From contig NZ_JANINI010000018.1 of NCBI RefSeq assembly GCF_024580145.1, positions 2,676 through 57,081 of the forward strand: a stretch of 54,406 bases of DNA, written 5' to 3'. Of this stretch, positions 40,759 through 51,012 are shown one piece after another. The position numbers and the translations under genes were made by a program. This stretch comes from Methyloversatilis sp. XJ19-49. Lineage in GTDB: Bacteria > Pseudomonadota > Gammaproteobacteria > Burkholderiales > Rhodocyclaceae. How positions within the stretch are numbered: the first letter of the stretch is position 1; the number at the start of each line of letters is the position of its first letter. The notes beneath the pieces were generated by a model. It had not been told where the DNA came from. It did not search any database and saw only the letters and a list, made by a program, of their open reading frames with translations.

Positions 40759-40823
40759 GGGAGGAATTCCCGGAGTGGTTGTGAAAACGGGAGTTTCTCC
40801 CGGCCTAATCGGGAGAAATTCCC
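40759..40823. promoter_or_regulatory. Three 13-bp palindromes upstream of the PepSY gene
   Basis: GGGAGGAATTCCC (40759-40771), GGGAGTTTCTCCC (40789-40801) and GGGAGAAATTCCC (40811-40823). All begin GGGAG and end TYCCC. They lie 72-136 bp before the PepSY start and could be operators for one regulator; the flanking CCGG also lets the first two form RNA hairpins. Confidence 0.5.
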
Positions 40824-40873
40824 TGTATCAATGCGGCTGATGTGGTGCATCAGGCGCTGTTGCAAAGCAGCAA

Positions 40874-41335
40874 TCAGTCCCGATCTCGACCGTTGCCCTT
40901 GCCGTGCGGCCCCTTGTCGGGCTTGCCGCCACGGCGATCGTCATCGTGGTCATGACGATCGCCATGCCGGTCGTCGTGGTGCGACGGGCCACCGCGACTG
41001 CGTTCCCGTTCCTGGTAGCGCGGCACATAGACCGTGTTGTACCAGCTGTCCTGCACGAAATAGACCGGCCGGCCGCAGGCATCGTAGCGACCGCAGTGCT
41101 TGCGCCAGTTCTTTGCATGACCCGGCGGGACATGCAGGTAGACGGGCGGTGCAGCCACCGGTCCGCGCACTATGAGCCGGGGTTCCGCATAGATCAGGCG
41201 CGGTCTCGGAAAATCGCCGATATCGATATGGCCGTAGAAGCCCGGCTGTCCGATCGTGACGGAAACGCCAACATCGGTCGCCAGGGCGGATGAGGCCGAC
41301 GCGGCGAGCGCGGCAGCAAGCAATAGAGTCTTCAT
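40874..41335 (-). CDS. Secreted protein with His/Asp/Gly-rich tail
   Basis: 153 residues from the ATG at 41335. Signal peptide MKTLLLAAALAASASSALA, a Pro-rich middle (VAAPPVYLHVPPGHAKNW), a pair of Cys in KHCGRYDACGRP, then a very polar tail with HHDDRHGDRHDHDDDRR and repeated Gly-Lys. The tail might bind metal ions. No family recognised with confidence. The frame is open upstream to 41605, but the signal peptide fixes the start. Confidence 0.65.
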   Translation of the reverse strand: MKTLLLAAALAASASSALATDVGVSVTIGQPGFYGHIDIGDFPRPRLIYAEPRLIVRGPVAAPPVYLHVPPGHAKNWRKHCGRYDACGRPVYFVQDSWYNTVYVPRYQERERSRGGPSHHDDRHGDRHDHDDDRRGGKPDKGPHGKGNGRDRD

Positions 41336-41663
41336 GGTGTATGGGTCCTGTAGTGATCGTGCTCTGTTAACGATCGTGCGGGCGCAACGGCCGTCCGGCT
41401 TTTGTTGTTCACCTGCTTCAATTCGTAACCGGAGCGCGGCATGCGGTCTTCGCACTGCGGTGCACAGTGTGTTGCGGGCGCTCGCCGCAGGATGTAGGAC
41501 AGGAAGAGGACCCCGCGAGGCGCGCACTGACGCTGCAATCCGCAACACTTGGACACCTTTGCGCCAATATGTGTATCCAGGGCAAGTGTTGAATTTGTCG
41601 CTCATTGCTTCATGCGCGAAGTCCTTACTCTCGGTCCATGCAGATTACGGATCAGAGGCCTTC
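41336..41663. other. 328-bp divergent intergenic region
   Basis: No gene seen. A direct repeat GATCGTGC occurs at 41355-41362 and 41372-41379. No confident promoter could be read. Confidence 0.4.
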
Positions 41664-42374
41664 ATGAAACAACCGCTCATCAACACCCTTCGCACCTCGC
41701 TGGCCGTCGCGCTGATGGCTGCACTGCCGGCACAGGCGGCACCCATTCTGGTCACCGGCTGGGCGTCACCCGGGCCGACGGCTGTGGTCCGGATTTCCAA
41801 CACCGAGCCGGTCATCGATGCGCGGGTGTATGCCGGCGCGTTCGCGACGACCGAAAGCGGCAGCAACACGTTCGCGTCGTGGTGCATCGACATCTTCCAG
41901 CGCACACAGATCGGTACCACGGTGACCAATTTTTCACAGGTCACCGGTGAAGCGTACTTCGGCACCCAGACCGCGCGTTTCGACCAGCTCGGTCAGCTGG
42001 CGACGCTGGCCTACGCCGATGCGCTGAGCAGCGCCACCCACGCAGCAGCCTTCCAGCTCGCGATATGGGAAATCACCAACGAATCCAGCGGTACGCTCAA
42101 TGTTGGCGGCGGCAGCTTCAGGGCCTCCAATGCCAATGGCGCCATGGTGCTCGCACAAAGCTGGCTCGATGCATTGCCCGACGAGTCGCTCTACGGCTTC
42201 AACGTGTGGGCGAGTAGCACCCACCAGGATCTGGTGGTTTTCGCAGCGCTTCCACCGCGACTGCCGCAGCCCGCGCAGGGCGTTCCCGAACCGGGCAGTC
42301 TGGCGCTGGCCGCGCTGGGCTTCGGTGCGCTGTTCGCCGCGCGCCGTCGCAAGACTTTCAGCGCTGCCGTCTGA
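41664..42374 (+). CDS. PEP-CTERM-sorted exported protein
   Basis: 236 residues. Signal peptide (about residues 10-26, [12 protein letters not shown]), a Gly/Ser/Thr-rich exported domain, and a classical C-terminal sorting tail: [20 protein letters not shown] followed by RRRK. Such tails are recognised by exosortase in Gram-negative bacteria that make exopolysaccharide; the exosortase is not in this window. The mature part has a SWCIDIF...AFQLAIWEI pattern seen in other PEP-CTERM proteins. Its 3' end overlaps the convergent uvrA by 17 bp. Confidence 0.85.
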   Translation: MKQPLINTLRTSLAVALMAALPAQAAPILVTGWASPGPTAVVRISNTEPVIDARVYAGAFATTESGSNTFASWCIDIFQRTQIGTTVTNFSQVTGEAYFGTQTARFDQLGQLATLAYADALSSATHAAAFQLAIWEITNESSGTLNVGGGSFRASNANGAMVLAQSWLDALPDESLYGFNVWASSTHQDLVVFAALPPRLPQPAQGVPEPGSLALAALGFGALFAARRRKTFSAAV

Positions 42375-45300
42375 GGCTGAACTGCGCCAGTGCGCGGGCG
42401 GTGTGTGAGTGTTCCAGGTGCGCTGCCTGCGCGACTAGCGCTTCCGGTGAGCCGGCGGTCACCACCTGACCGCCGCCGCCGCCGCCTTCCGGACCGAGGT
42501 CGATGATCCAGTCGGCTTCGGCCATCAGGTCGAGATCGTGTTCGATCACCACCACGCTGTGGCCGGCATCGACCAGCCGGTGCAGCACCCTGATCAGCTT
42601 TGCGATGTCGGCCATGTGCAGGCCGGTCGTCGGTTCGTCCAGCACATAGAGCGTGTGCGGATTGCCGCGCCCGCGACGCGCGTTCGTCGGGTCTGTCGCG
42701 TCGGCGGGTGATTTGGCCAGCTCGGTGACCAGTTTCATGCGCTGCGCCTCGCCGCCGGACAGCGCCGGACTGTGCTGACCCAGCGTCAGATAGCCCAGCC
42801 CCACTTCCTGCATCAGCCTGAGCGTCGCCGACAACGTGCGGTGCGCGGCAAAGAATTCCACCGCTTCGTCGACACTCATCGCCAGCACATCGGATATCGA
42901 CTTGCCGCGCCAGATGACGGCGCGCGTTTCGTTGTTGAAGCGCGCGCCGCCGCAGGCTTCGCACGGCACCCGCACGTCGGGCAGGAAGGACATTTCGATC
43001 TGTCTCAGGCCCTGGCCTTCGCACAGCGTGCACCGGCCGGGGCCGGTGTTGAATGAAAAGCGCGCGGCGGTGAAGCCGCGTTCTCGCGCATCCTGCGTTT
43101 CGGCGTAGATCTTGCGGATGCCATCCCAGAAGCCGATGTAGGTGGCCGGGCAGGAGCGCGGCGTCTTGCCGATCGGCGTCTGGTCGACCTCGAGCACGCG
43201 TCCGAGCGCCCCCCAGCCTTCGATGTCCGCGCAGCCAATGCATTCGCCGTCGTGGCCGGCCAGCTTCGCCGCGACGTTGTCGCGCAGCACGTCGCGCGCC
43301 AGCGACGACTTGCCGGAACCCGATACGCCGGTCATCACGACCAGCCGGCCGAGCGGAATACGTACATCCATGCCTTTGAGGTTGTGCAGCCTTGCCGCGC
43401 GCACCACGAGTGAGGGGGTGTCATCAGTCACCGGGCGCCGCGGCACGAAACTGTGCGGCAGCGGGCGCGCGAGGTACTGGCCGGTGATCGACTTCGGCTG
43501 CCGCGCCAGCACCGACGCGTGGCCCTGCGCGATCACTTCGCCACCCAGCCGGCCGGCGCCGGGGCCGAGATCGATCACGTGGTCGGCACGCAGGATGGTG
43601 TCTTCGTCGTGTTCGACCACCAGCAGGGTATTGCCCTTGTCGCGCAGCTTCACCAGCGTGTCGAGCAGCACCTGGTTGTCGCGCGGATGCAGGCCGATGG
43701 TCGGCTCATCCAGCACGTAACACACGCCGCGCAGGTTCGAGCCCAATTGCGCGGCGAGCCGGATGCGCTGCGCCTCGCCGCCGGACAGCGTCGGTGCCGC
43801 TCGGTCCAGCGACAGATAGCCCAGGCCGACTTCACTCAGGAAATGCAGCCGGCTGTTCAGTTCGCTGACCACGTCACGCGCAATGTCGGCGTCTCGTCCC
43901 GCCAGCGTCCACGTGCCGATCGCAGTCGACAGCGTGCTGACGGGCTGCGCCGTGAGCTGCGCGATCGACTGGCCGAACAGCTTCACATGGCGCGCCACCG
44001 GATTCAGCCGTTCGCCGTCGCAGGCCGGACAGACTTCCGGCTCGTCCTGCTGCCACTCGTTCCAGGTCGCTTCTTCGCCAGTTTGATCGGCATCGAAACC
44101 GGTCAGTTTCAGACCGGTTCCCATGCACTTCGCACACCAGCCGTGCTTCGAATTGAACGAGAACAGCCGTGGGTCGAGCTCCGCGAAACCGGTGCCGCAG
44201 CTCGGGCAGGCGCGCTGGGTCGAATATACCTCGACCGTCGGCGCCGGCGCGTCCGGCTGGCCGAGCCGGTCGAGCGGCGCGATCAGGTGCAGCACGCCCT
44301 TGCCGTGTTCGAGCGACTGGCGCACGGCATCGCGCAAGGTCTTTTCGTCGCGCTCGCTGACCACGAAATCGCGGATCGGCAACTCGATCGTGTGTTCCTT
44401 GAAGCGGTCCAGCCGCGGCCAGGGTGAGGTCGGCAGGAATTCGCCGTCCACCCGCAGATGCGTGTGGCCGTGCGACTTCGCCCAGCGCGCCAGTTCGGTG
44501 TAATAACCCTTGCGGCTGATCACCAGCGGCGCCAGCAGGCCGATGTGCTGGCCGCGCCGCTCGCGCAGGATGCGCGCCACCATGGCGTCCTCGGTCTGCG
44601 GCGCGATCGCACAGCCGCAGTCCGGGCAGTGCTGCACGCCGAGCTTCACGTACATGAGGCGCAGGAAGTGGTAGATCTCGGTCTGCGTCGCCACCGTGCT
44701 CTTGCGCCCGCCGCGGCTGGTGCGCTGGGCGATCGCAACGGCCGGCGGAATGCCGAACACGCCGTCGACGTCCGGCTTGCTTTCCGGCTGCACGAACTGA
44801 CGCGCGTAGGCATTCAGCGATTCGAGGTAGCGACGCTGGCCTTCGCCGAAAACGATGTCGAAGGCCAGCGTGGACTTGCCCGAGCCGGACACGCCGGTCA
44901 CCACGGTGAAGCGGTCGCGCGGGATGTCGACCTCGATGTTCTTCAGGTTGTGCTCGCGCGCGCGGTGCACCACGATGCTGTGTGCGGCACGGGCGCGCAG
45001 CGCGCTGTGTGCGGCATCGGTGGGCTCGATGGCCGGCATCTCGCGCAGGCCCGGGCCGAAGGTGTCGGTGATGCGGTAGTCGGCGAGCGCCCGCCCGGTG
45101 TGCGAGGCGGCGCAGGCGACGATCTGCGCTGGCGTGCCTTCGAATACGAGCTGACCGCCGTCCTCGCCGGCTTCCGGGCCGAGGTCGATCAGCCAGTCGG
45201 CGGCGGCGATTACGTCCAGATTGTGTTCGATCACCAGCACCGTATGACCGGCGTCCAGCAGTTTCGAGAAGGCGCCGAGCAGTCGCGCGATGTCATCGAA

Positions 45301-47961
45301 GTGCAGGCCGGTGGTCGGCTCGTCGAGCAGGAAGATCTTGCTGCCGGCGGCCCTGTTCTTCTTCGTCGTGGCGGCCTCGGCGAGGAAGCCGGCCAGCTTG
45401 AGCCGCTGCGCCTCACCGCCGGACAGCGTCGGCACCGGCTGGCCCAGCGTCACGTAGTCGAGGCCGACATCGACCAGCGCCTGCAGGCCGGCCATCGCGC
45501 TGTCCGCGTATCGACGCAGTTTGGGTTCAAGGTCGGCGAGGTCGCGCAACCAGTCCAGCGCATCGCGCACCGTCATCGCCAGCAGGTCGGAAATGCTGCG
45601 GCCATCGAGCGTGACTTCGCGCACTTCGGCGCGGTAGCGCGTGCCGTTGCAGTCGGCGCAGCGCAGATAGACGTCCGACAGGAACTGCATTTCGACGTGT
45701 TCGAAACCGGTGCCGCCACAGGTCGCGCAGCGCCCCTTGCCGGCGTTGAACGAAAAGGTGCCGGCGGTGTAGCCGCGTTGCTTTGCCTCGGCCTGCAGTG
45801 CGAACAGTTCGCGCATCGGGTCGAACGCACCGACGTGCGTGACCGGATTCGAGCGCGCGCTCTTGCCGATGGCGGACTGGTCCACCATCACCACGTCGAC
45901 AATCTGCCCGACCCCTTCCAGCGCGTCGTGCTCGCCCGCGCTTTCGGTCGGGCGACCGAAATGCTTCAGCAGCGCCGGATACAGCACGTCCTGGATCAGC
46001 GTCGACTTGCCCGAACCGGATACGCCGGTCACGGCGACCAGATGGCCGAGCGGAATCGCGATGTCTATCCGTTTCAGGTTGTGCGCGCGAGCGCCCACCA
46101 GCTTCAGTTCCGGACCGCCTGTCTTCACCGCCCGCCGGGTGGCGAGCGCGGCATCGACCGTGCGGCGGCCGGCAAGGTAGTCGGCGGTCAGCGTGTCGGC
46201 GGTCGCGATGCCGGCCGGCGGGCCGTCGAACACGACTTGGCCGCCGCGCGAACCCGCGCCCGGGCCGATGTCCAGCAGGCGGTCGGCGTGGCGCATGATC
46301 TGCGGATCGTGCTCGACCACCACCAGCGTGTTGCCGGCGTCCTTCAGTCGCCGCATCACGCCGATCACGCGTTCCATGTCGCGCGGGTGCAGGCCGATCG
46401 ACGGCTCGTCGAGCACGAACAGCGTATTCACCAGCGAAGTGCCGAGTGCCGTCGTGAGGTTGATGCGCTGCACCTCGCCGCCGGACAGCGTGCGCGACTG
46501 GCGATCGAGATTCAGGTAGCCGAGGCCCACAGTGCAAAGATAGCCCAGTCGGGTGCGGATTTCCGCCAGCAGCTCGGCCGTTGCGGTGTCGAGCGGCGGC
46601 GGCAGCTGCAGCGCATCCATCATCGCGCGCAGCCGGGAGGCCGGCCATTGCATCACGTCGTGGATGCCGTGCCCTTCGATCTTCCACAGCGCGGCATCGG
46701 GCTTGAGCCGGCTGCCGTCGCAGGCGGTGCACGGGGTGTAGGCGCGGTAGCGCGACAGCAGCACCCGGATGTGCATCTTGTAGGCCTTGGTTTCCAGCCA
46801 CTCGAAGAAGTGGCGCACGCCGTACCAGGTGCCCGGCCAGGACTTCTGCCAGGTCTTCCATTTCGCATCGCCTTCGAGCACCCAGTGGCGGTGTTCAGCG
46901 CTCAGTTCGGCAAATGGCACGTCCATCGGAACGCCATGCTTCGCCGCCATCTTCTCCAGGTCGGTCTGGCATTCGCTGTACGACTCGGTCTGCCACGGCT
47001 TGATCGCGCCACCGGCGAGCGTCTTGCGCTCGTCCGGAACGACCAGTCCGAAGTCGATGCCGATGACGCGCCCGAAACCGCGGCAGGTTTCGCAGGCGCC
47101 GAGCGGCGAGTTGAACGAGAAGTGCGCCGGCAGCGCCGGGCTGTAGGCGATGTCGCAGTCGGCGCAGTGCAGGCGGTTGGAAAACGCCCAGCGCGCGGCG
47201 GTGGCGCCTTCGGCATCGAGCACCTGGACGTGCATGACGCCCTGACCGAGTCGCAGCGCGGCTTCGACTGCCTCGGCCACGCGCGCACCTTCGGCGCTGG
47301 CCGCGCGAAAGCGGTCCTGCACCACCTGCAGCGTGCTGCCGTCGCGCGCGTGGATGCGCGTGTAGCCCTGACGTTCCAGCCAGCCCTGGATTTCGGCATC
47401 GCTGAAATTGTCCGGTACGGTGACCGGCGCCGTGACGACCAGGCGCGGGTCGCCCGCGTCGGCGGCGCGGGCATTGATCTGCCGCGCGATGTCGTCGGCC
47501 GACTGTTCATGCACCGGCTGGCCGCAGCCGCGGCAGTGCAATGTGGCGGTACGCGCGAACAGCAGCTTCAGGTGATCGTTCAGTTCGGTCATCGTGCCGA
47601 CCGTCGAACGCGATGTGCGCACCTGGTTGCTCTGGTCGATGGCGATGGCCGGTGGCACGCCGGAGATCGAATCGACCTGCGGCGCGTCCATGCGATCGAG
47701 GAATTGCCGCGCGTACGGGGAAAAGGTTTCGACATAGCGCCGCTGGCCTTCGGCATACAGCGTGTCGAACACCAGCGAGGACTTGCCGGAACCGGACACG
47801 CCGGTCACGACGGTCAGCAGGCCGAGCGGGAAATCGACATCGATGTTCTTCAGGTTGTTCTGCCGCACGCCACGCAGGCGGATGGCGTCGTTCGGCGCGA
47901 GGCCGGCAGGTCGATAGCTTGGGTGCGTCACGGGCGGGCGGTCTGGCGGAAGAGATTTCAA
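42358..47961 (-). CDS. uvrA: Excinuclease ABC subunit A, double-length (two UvrA units fused)
   Basis: 1867 residues, about twice the usual 940. Damage-recognition ATPase of nucleotide excision repair. Four Walker A motifs GVSGSGKS are present (near residues 54, 640, 1070 and 1535), four [16 protein letters not shown] signatures and repeated CxxC zinc motifs ([33 protein letters not shown]). So two whole UvrA units are joined head to tail. The beginning is uncertain: TTG at 47961 ([10 protein letters not shown]) or GTG at 47931; neither has a clear ribosome site. Each unit could form an intramolecular equivalent of the UvrA dimer. Confidence 0.93.
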   Translation of the reverse strand: MKSLPPDRPPVTHPSYRPAGLAPNDAIRLRGVRQNNLKNIDVDFPLGLLTVVTGVSGSGKSSLVFDTLYAEGQRRYVETFSPYARQFLDRMDAPQVDSISGVPPAIAIDQSNQVRTSRSTVGTMTELNDHLKLLFARTATLHCRGCGQPVHEQSADDIARQINARAADAGDPRLVVTAPVTVPDNFSDAEIQGWLERQGYTRIHARDGSTLQVVQDRFRAASAEGARVAEAVEAALRLGQGVMHVQVLDAEGATAARWAFSNRLHCADCDIAYSPALPAHFSFNSPLGACETCRGFGRVIGIDFGLVVPDERKTLAGGAIKPWQTESYSECQTDLEKMAAKHGVPMDVPFAELSAEHRHWVLEGDAKWKTWQKSWPGTWYGVRHFFEWLETKAYKMHIRVLLSRYRAYTPCTACDGSRLKPDAALWKIEGHGIHDVMQWPASRLRAMMDALQLPPPLDTATAELLAEIRTRLGYLCTVGLGYLNLDRQSRTLSGGEVQRINLTTALGTSLVNTLFVLDEPSIGLHPRDMERVIGVMRRLKDAGNTLVVVEHDPQIMRHADRLLDIGPGAGSRGGQVVFDGPPAGIATADTLTADYLAGRRTVDAALATRRAVKTGGPELKLVGARAHNLKRIDIAIPLGHLVAVTGVSGSGKSTLIQDVLYPALLKHFGRPTESAGEHDALEGVGQIVDVVMVDQSAIGKSARSNPVTHVGAFDPMRELFALQAEAKQRGYTAGTFSFNAGKGRCATCGGTGFEHVEMQFLSDVYLRCADCNGTRYRAEVREVTLDGRSISDLLAMTVRDALDWLRDLADLEPKLRRYADSAMAGLQALVDVGLDYVTLGQPVPTLSGGEAQRLKLAGFLAEAATTKKNRAAGSKIFLLDEPTTGLHFDDIARLLGAFSKLLDAGHTVLVIEHNLDVIAAADWLIDLGPEAGEDGGQLVFEGTPAQIVACAASHTGRALADYRITDTFGPGLREMPAIEPTDAAHSALRARAAHSIVVHRAREHNLKNIEVDIPRDRFTVVTGVSGSGKSTLAFDIVFGEGQRRYLESLNAYARQFVQPESKPDVDGVFGIPPAVAIAQRTSRGGRKSTVATQTEIYHFLRLMYVKLGVQHCPDCGCAIAPQTEDAMVARILRERRGQHIGLLAPLVISRKGYYTELARWAKSHGHTHLRVDGEFLPTSPWPRLDRFKEHTIELPIRDFVVSERDEKTLRDAVRQSLEHGKGVLHLIAPLDRLGQPDAPAPTVEVYSTQRACPSCGTGFAELDPRLFSFNSKHGWCAKCMGTGLKLTGFDADQTGEEATWNEWQQDEPEVCPACDGERLNPVARHVKLFGQSIAQLTAQPVSTLSTAIGTWTLAGRDADIARDVVSELNSRLHFLSEVGLGYLSLDRAAPTLSGGEAQRIRLAAQLGSNLRGVCYVLDEPTIGLHPRDNQVLLDTLVKLRDKGNTLLVVEHDEDTILRADHVIDLGPGAGRLGGEVIAQGHASVLARQPKSITGQYLARPLPHSFVPRRPVTDDTPSLVVRAARLHNLKGMDVRIPLGRLVVMTGVSGSGKSSLARDVLRDNVAAKLAGHDGECIGCADIEGWGALGRVLEVDQTPIGKTPRSCPATYIGFWDGIRKIYAETQDARERGFTAARFSFNTGPGRCTLCEGQGLRQIEMSFLPDVRVPCEACGGARFNNETRAVIWRGKSISDVLAMSVDEAVEFFAAHRTLSATLRLMQEVGLGYLTLGQHSPALSGGEAQRMKLVTELAKSPADATDPTNARRGRGNPHTLYVLDEPTTGLHMADIAKLIRVLHRLVDAGHSVVVIEHDLDLMAEADWIIDLGPEGGGGGGQVVTAGSPEALVAQAAHLEHSHTARALAQFSLRRQR

Positions 47962-48018
47962 GGTTGAAGGGTATCAGCGCTCGCGGCAGGGCAGCCGCCG
48001 CGCGTTTGCGTCAGGCGT

Positions 48019-48672
48019 TCACGGACGAAGGAAAGCCGGCAGTTCTGCCGCGTTGCCCTTCCAGAATGGCGTGTTCCGGGTCGCTTCAATGTCGGCGTCC
48101 AGCCATTCGACCGGAATGGCGTAGCGCTTTTCGCCCGGCGTGCCGGAGATGAAGGCGAGCAGGCCGATCAGTTCGCCTTCGTTGTTGAACAGTCCGCCGC
48201 CGCTGTCGCCGACCACGAAGGGCACGCTGGTTTCGATCACCGCGCCGCCGTCCATCGGGTGCACTTCGTTCACCTCGCCGATCATCAGCCGGACATCGTT
48301 GCCGTAGGCGCCGCTGAACGCAAGCAGGCGGTCACCGGCCTTCAGGTCGGTACTGCGTGCGAGTTTCGCCGCCGGGGCAGCAAGGCCGGGCGCGCCCAGT
48401 ACGCACAGGTCGCGTGCGCGGTCCTGCCGGGCGAGGGTGGCCGGCGAGGCGACGTACTTGTAGCTCACCTTGATTTCGGTTGCACCCTCGACAACGTGAC
48501 AGGCGGTCGCCACGCGTTCACCCGGCAGCACGACGCCGCTGCCGACCGACACGGATCCGTCGGGCTGAGTGGCCAATATGCGCATCGTGGTCTGGATGGC
48601 CGTGGCGATGCCCTGGGCGAAAACTCCCGTGCTGCATGTCAGGCAGACGACAAGGGTGATCAGAATCTTCAT
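48019..48672 (-). CDS. Secreted trypsin-like serine protease
   Basis: 217 residues. Signal peptide MKILITLVVCLTCSTGVFAQ. The S1-family catalytic triad is readable: H59 in ATACHVV, D88 in RARDLCVL and S157 in GDSGGGLFN. Likely a periplasmic or secreted peptidase; no PDZ domain is present. The ATG at 48672 has GGAG upstream. It is divergent from the symporter gene, with a palindrome between them. Confidence 0.85.
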   Translation of the reverse strand: MKILITLVVCLTCSTGVFAQGIATAIQTTMRILATQPDGSVSVGSGVVLPGERVATACHVVEGATEIKVSYKYVASPATLARQDRARDLCVLGAPGLAAPAAKLARSTDLKAGDRLLAFSGAYGNDVRLMIGEVNEVHPMDGGAVIETSVPFVVGDSGGGLFNNEGELIGLLAFISGTPGEKRYAIPVEWLDADIEATRNTPFWKGNAAELPAFLRP

Positions 48673-48736
48673 GGCAACTCCACAGGGTTCGGTGTGTCTC
48701 GGACTTGAGGCGCTGCGCTTGGTTGCACCGGGGTGG

Positions 48737-48757
48737 CATTCTGTACGGTACAGAATG
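48737..48757. promoter_or_regulatory. 21-bp perfect palindrome between protease and symporter genes
   Basis: Arms CATTCTGTAC and GTACAGAATG around a single G, 38 bp before the symporter ATG and 65 bp from the protease start. Symmetry and position suggest the operator of an unidentified dimeric repressor. Confidence 0.55.
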
Positions 48758-48794
48758 GTATGGTCAGAGCGGATTTCAGTTCGGGAGAGCAGGC

Positions 48795-50075
48795 ATGCGG
48801 GTGTCGATAAATGTCCAGATTCTGGTTGGCGCGGCGGCCGGCGTGGCGCTCGGTGTGCTGCTGGGCGCGCTGCCGGTGGATGCGGCGCTGCGGGTTCAGG
48901 GGCTGTATGTCGCGTCGCTCGTCGGCGGACTGTTCATCGCATTGCTCAAGATGGTGCTGGTGCCGCTGGTGTTCTCGTCCATCGTGGTCGGCATTGCCGG
49001 CCTGCGCAGGCAGCAGAACATGCAGCGCGTGTGGGTGACCACCTTGCTGTTCTATGTGTCCACACTCGCCATTGCAGTGTTGCTCGGGTTGCTGGCGGCC
49101 AATATCTTCCGGCCCGGCGCCGATATGCAGGTCGAGATGTTCGCCGATGCGATGGCGGCCTTCGAAGCCAAACGCCTTCCGTTTCCGGAATTCCTGACGC
49201 AATTCGTCACCGGAATGTTCCAGAATCCGTTCGCTTCGCTGGCCCAGGGCGCGATCGTACCGCTGGTCGTGTTTGCATTGATCCTCGGCGTGGTGCTGGT
49301 GCAGGGCGGCGAGCGCTACGCGACGATCAACCGGCTGATGGAAGAACTGCTCGACCTGTCACTGAAGCTCGTCGGCTGGGTGATGGTGCTGGCTCCGTAC
49401 GGAGTCGCTGCGCTGCTCGCACGCCTGATCGCCACACAGGATGTCGCCCTGCTCGGCACCATGCTCACGTTCGTGCTGGTCGTGCTCGGCACCACGCTGT
49501 TCCACGGCGTTGTCGTGCTACCCGGCCTGCTGTGGCTGATCGCCCGCGTCAGCCCGCTGGCGTTGTGGCGCGGCGGTCGCGAATCGCTGATCACCGCCTT
49601 TGCGACCAGCTCCAGCGCGGCGACCATGCCGATCACGCTGCGGGTGGTGGAGAAGAATTTCGGGGTGCGACCTGCCACGGCGGGGTTTGTGGTGCCGGTG
49701 GGCACCACGATGAATATGGATGGTACGGCGCTCTATGAAGCTGCGGCGGCGCTGTTCATCGCGAATCTGGTCGGCATCGAACTGAGTCTGGGCCAGCAGA
49801 TCGTCGTGTGCTTCATGTCTATGCTGGCCGCCGTCGGTGCGCCCGGCATTCCGAGCGCCGGCATGGTGACGATGGCAATGGTGCTGCAGTCGGTCGGACT
49901 GCCGGTCGAGGCGATCGCCATCCTGCTTCCGATCGACCGCCTGCTCGATGCGGTGCGCACGACAGTGAATGTCGAAGGCGACATCGTCGGCAGCATTGTC
50001 GTCGAGGCCCTCAACCCGCCGACGGCCGATGCAACGGCCATGGCGCAGCAGCAAACCCTGCCGACCCGGACCTGA
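48795..50075 (+). CDS. Dicarboxylate/amino acid:cation symporter (DAACS family)
   Basis: 426 residues from the ATG at 48795 (RBS CGGGAGAG). Inner-membrane Na+ or H+ coupled symporter of the GltP/DctA/SstT superfamily. Signature regions: FATSSSAATMPITLRV near residue 272, VPVGTTMNMDGTALYEAAAA near residue 300, GAPGIPSAG near residue 353, and LPIDRLLDAVRTTVNVEGD near the end. Substrate cannot be told from sequence. The ZIP gene follows after 10 bp, so they may share a transcript. Confidence 0.92.
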   Translation: MRVSINVQILVGAAAGVALGVLLGALPVDAALRVQGLYVASLVGGLFIALLKMVLVPLVFSSIVVGIAGLRRQQNMQRVWVTTLLFYVSTLAIAVLLGLLAANIFRPGADMQVEMFADAMAAFEAKRLPFPEFLTQFVTGMFQNPFASLAQGAIVPLVVFALILGVVLVQGGERYATINRLMEELLDLSLKLVGWVMVLAPYGVAALLARLIATQDVALLGTMLTFVLVVLGTTLFHGVVVLPGLLWLIARVSPLALWRGGRESLITAFATSSSAATMPITLRVVEKNFGVRPATAGFVVPVGTTMNMDGTALYEAAAALFIANLVGIELSLGQQIVVCFMSMLAAVGAPGIPSAGMVTMAMVLQSVGLPVEAIAILLPIDRLLDAVRTTVNVEGDIVGSIVVEALNPPTADATAMAQQQTLPTRT

Positions 50076-50085
50076 GCGCATTTCG

Positions 50086-51000
50086 ATGGACACGCCCCCC
50101 GCCCCCGAAGCCCGGGTCGATGCCCCGACATCGCGCCTGCGCATCGACCCGACGCTGCAGTTCATGCTGATGATCGGTGTCGCGGTGCTTGCCGCTGCAC
50201 TTGCCTACGCGCTGAGCAGTCCGCGCAATCCGCTCGCCTGGCAGTGGGGCGTGCTGGCCGGCCTCGCCGGCTTCGGCGCGACCGCGATCGGTGCAGCGCC
50301 TGCGCTTGGCCTTCGTTCGCTCGGTCAGCGGGGAGAGGACATCCTGCTCGGCTTTGGCGCCGGCATGATGCTGGCGGCTTCGTCGTTTTCGCTCATCCTG
50401 CCCGGGCTGGACGCGGGCGAGTCGCTGACCGGCTCGCGCGCCCTGGGCGCAGCAGTCGTCGTGACCGGCATGGCGATCGGCGTCTGGCTGATGATGGTGC
50501 TTGACGCGCTGACGCCGCATGAGCATGCGCATTGCGGCACGTGCGGGCCGGAAACCCGCATGGGACGCGTGTGGCTGTTCGTCAATGCGATCGCACTGCA
50601 CAACCTGCCGGAAGGCATGGCGATGGGCGTGTCTTTTGCCCAGGCCGACATGTCGGTCGGGCTCCCGCTGTCGACCGCCATCGCGATTCAGGATATTCCG
50701 GAGGGGTTGGCCGTCGCGGTCGCGCTGCGCGGCGTGGGCATGTCGCCTTGGAAGGCGGTCGGCATTGCGGCATTGAGCGGCTTCATGGAACCGCTCGGAG
50801 CGCTGATCGGACTGGGTCTGTCGAGCAGCTTCGAGTTGTTCTATCCGGGCGGCCTCGGGCTGGCGGCCGGCGCGATGATTTTCGTCGTGTCACACGAGGT
50901 GATACCGGAAACCCATCGCAACGGCCATCAACGGGCCGCCACGCTGGGGCTGATGGCGGGCTTCATGGTCATGATGGTGCTTGACACGACGCTGGGCTGA
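50086..51000 (+). CDS. ZIP-family divalent metal transporter
   Basis: 304 residues. Eight or so membrane helices. The metal-binding helix motifs HNLPEGMAMGVSF (near residue 172) and IQDIPEGLAVAVAL (near 199) are characteristic of ZIP zinc/iron transporters; an HEHAHCGTCG loop near residue 147 could bind metal. Probably imports Zn2+ or similar. Second gene of the symporter operon; convergent with the FecR-domain gene, 12 bp between stops. Confidence 0.9.
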   Translation: MDTPPAPEARVDAPTSRLRIDPTLQFMLMIGVAVLAAALAYALSSPRNPLAWQWGVLAGLAGFGATAIGAAPALGLRSLGQRGEDILLGFGAGMMLAASSFSLILPGLDAGESLTGSRALGAAVVVTGMAIGVWLMMVLDALTPHEHAHCGTCGPETRMGRVWLFVNAIALHNLPEGMAMGVSFAQADMSVGLPLSTAIAIQDIPEGLAVAVALRGVGMSPWKAVGIAALSGFMEPLGALIGLGLSSSFELFYPGGLGLAAGAMIFVVSHEVIPETHRNGHQRAATLGLMAGFMVMMVLDTTLG

Positions 51001-51012
51001 CCCCCTGCCGGC

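Noticed and set aside
41548-41566. Sigma54 promoter (GG-N10-GC) before the PEP-CTERM gene
   Set aside because: Spacing fits only by shifting the -12 GC, and the TTGC element is out of register; the match is too weak.
44458-47967. 1169-codon plus-strand frame opposite uvrA
   Set aside because: Antisense shadow of the high-GC uvrA coding sequence, with no signal, domain or ribosome site.
48737-48757. LexA-type SOS box
   Set aside because: LexA sites are CTGT-N8-ACAG; here the spacing between CTGT and ACAG is 5.
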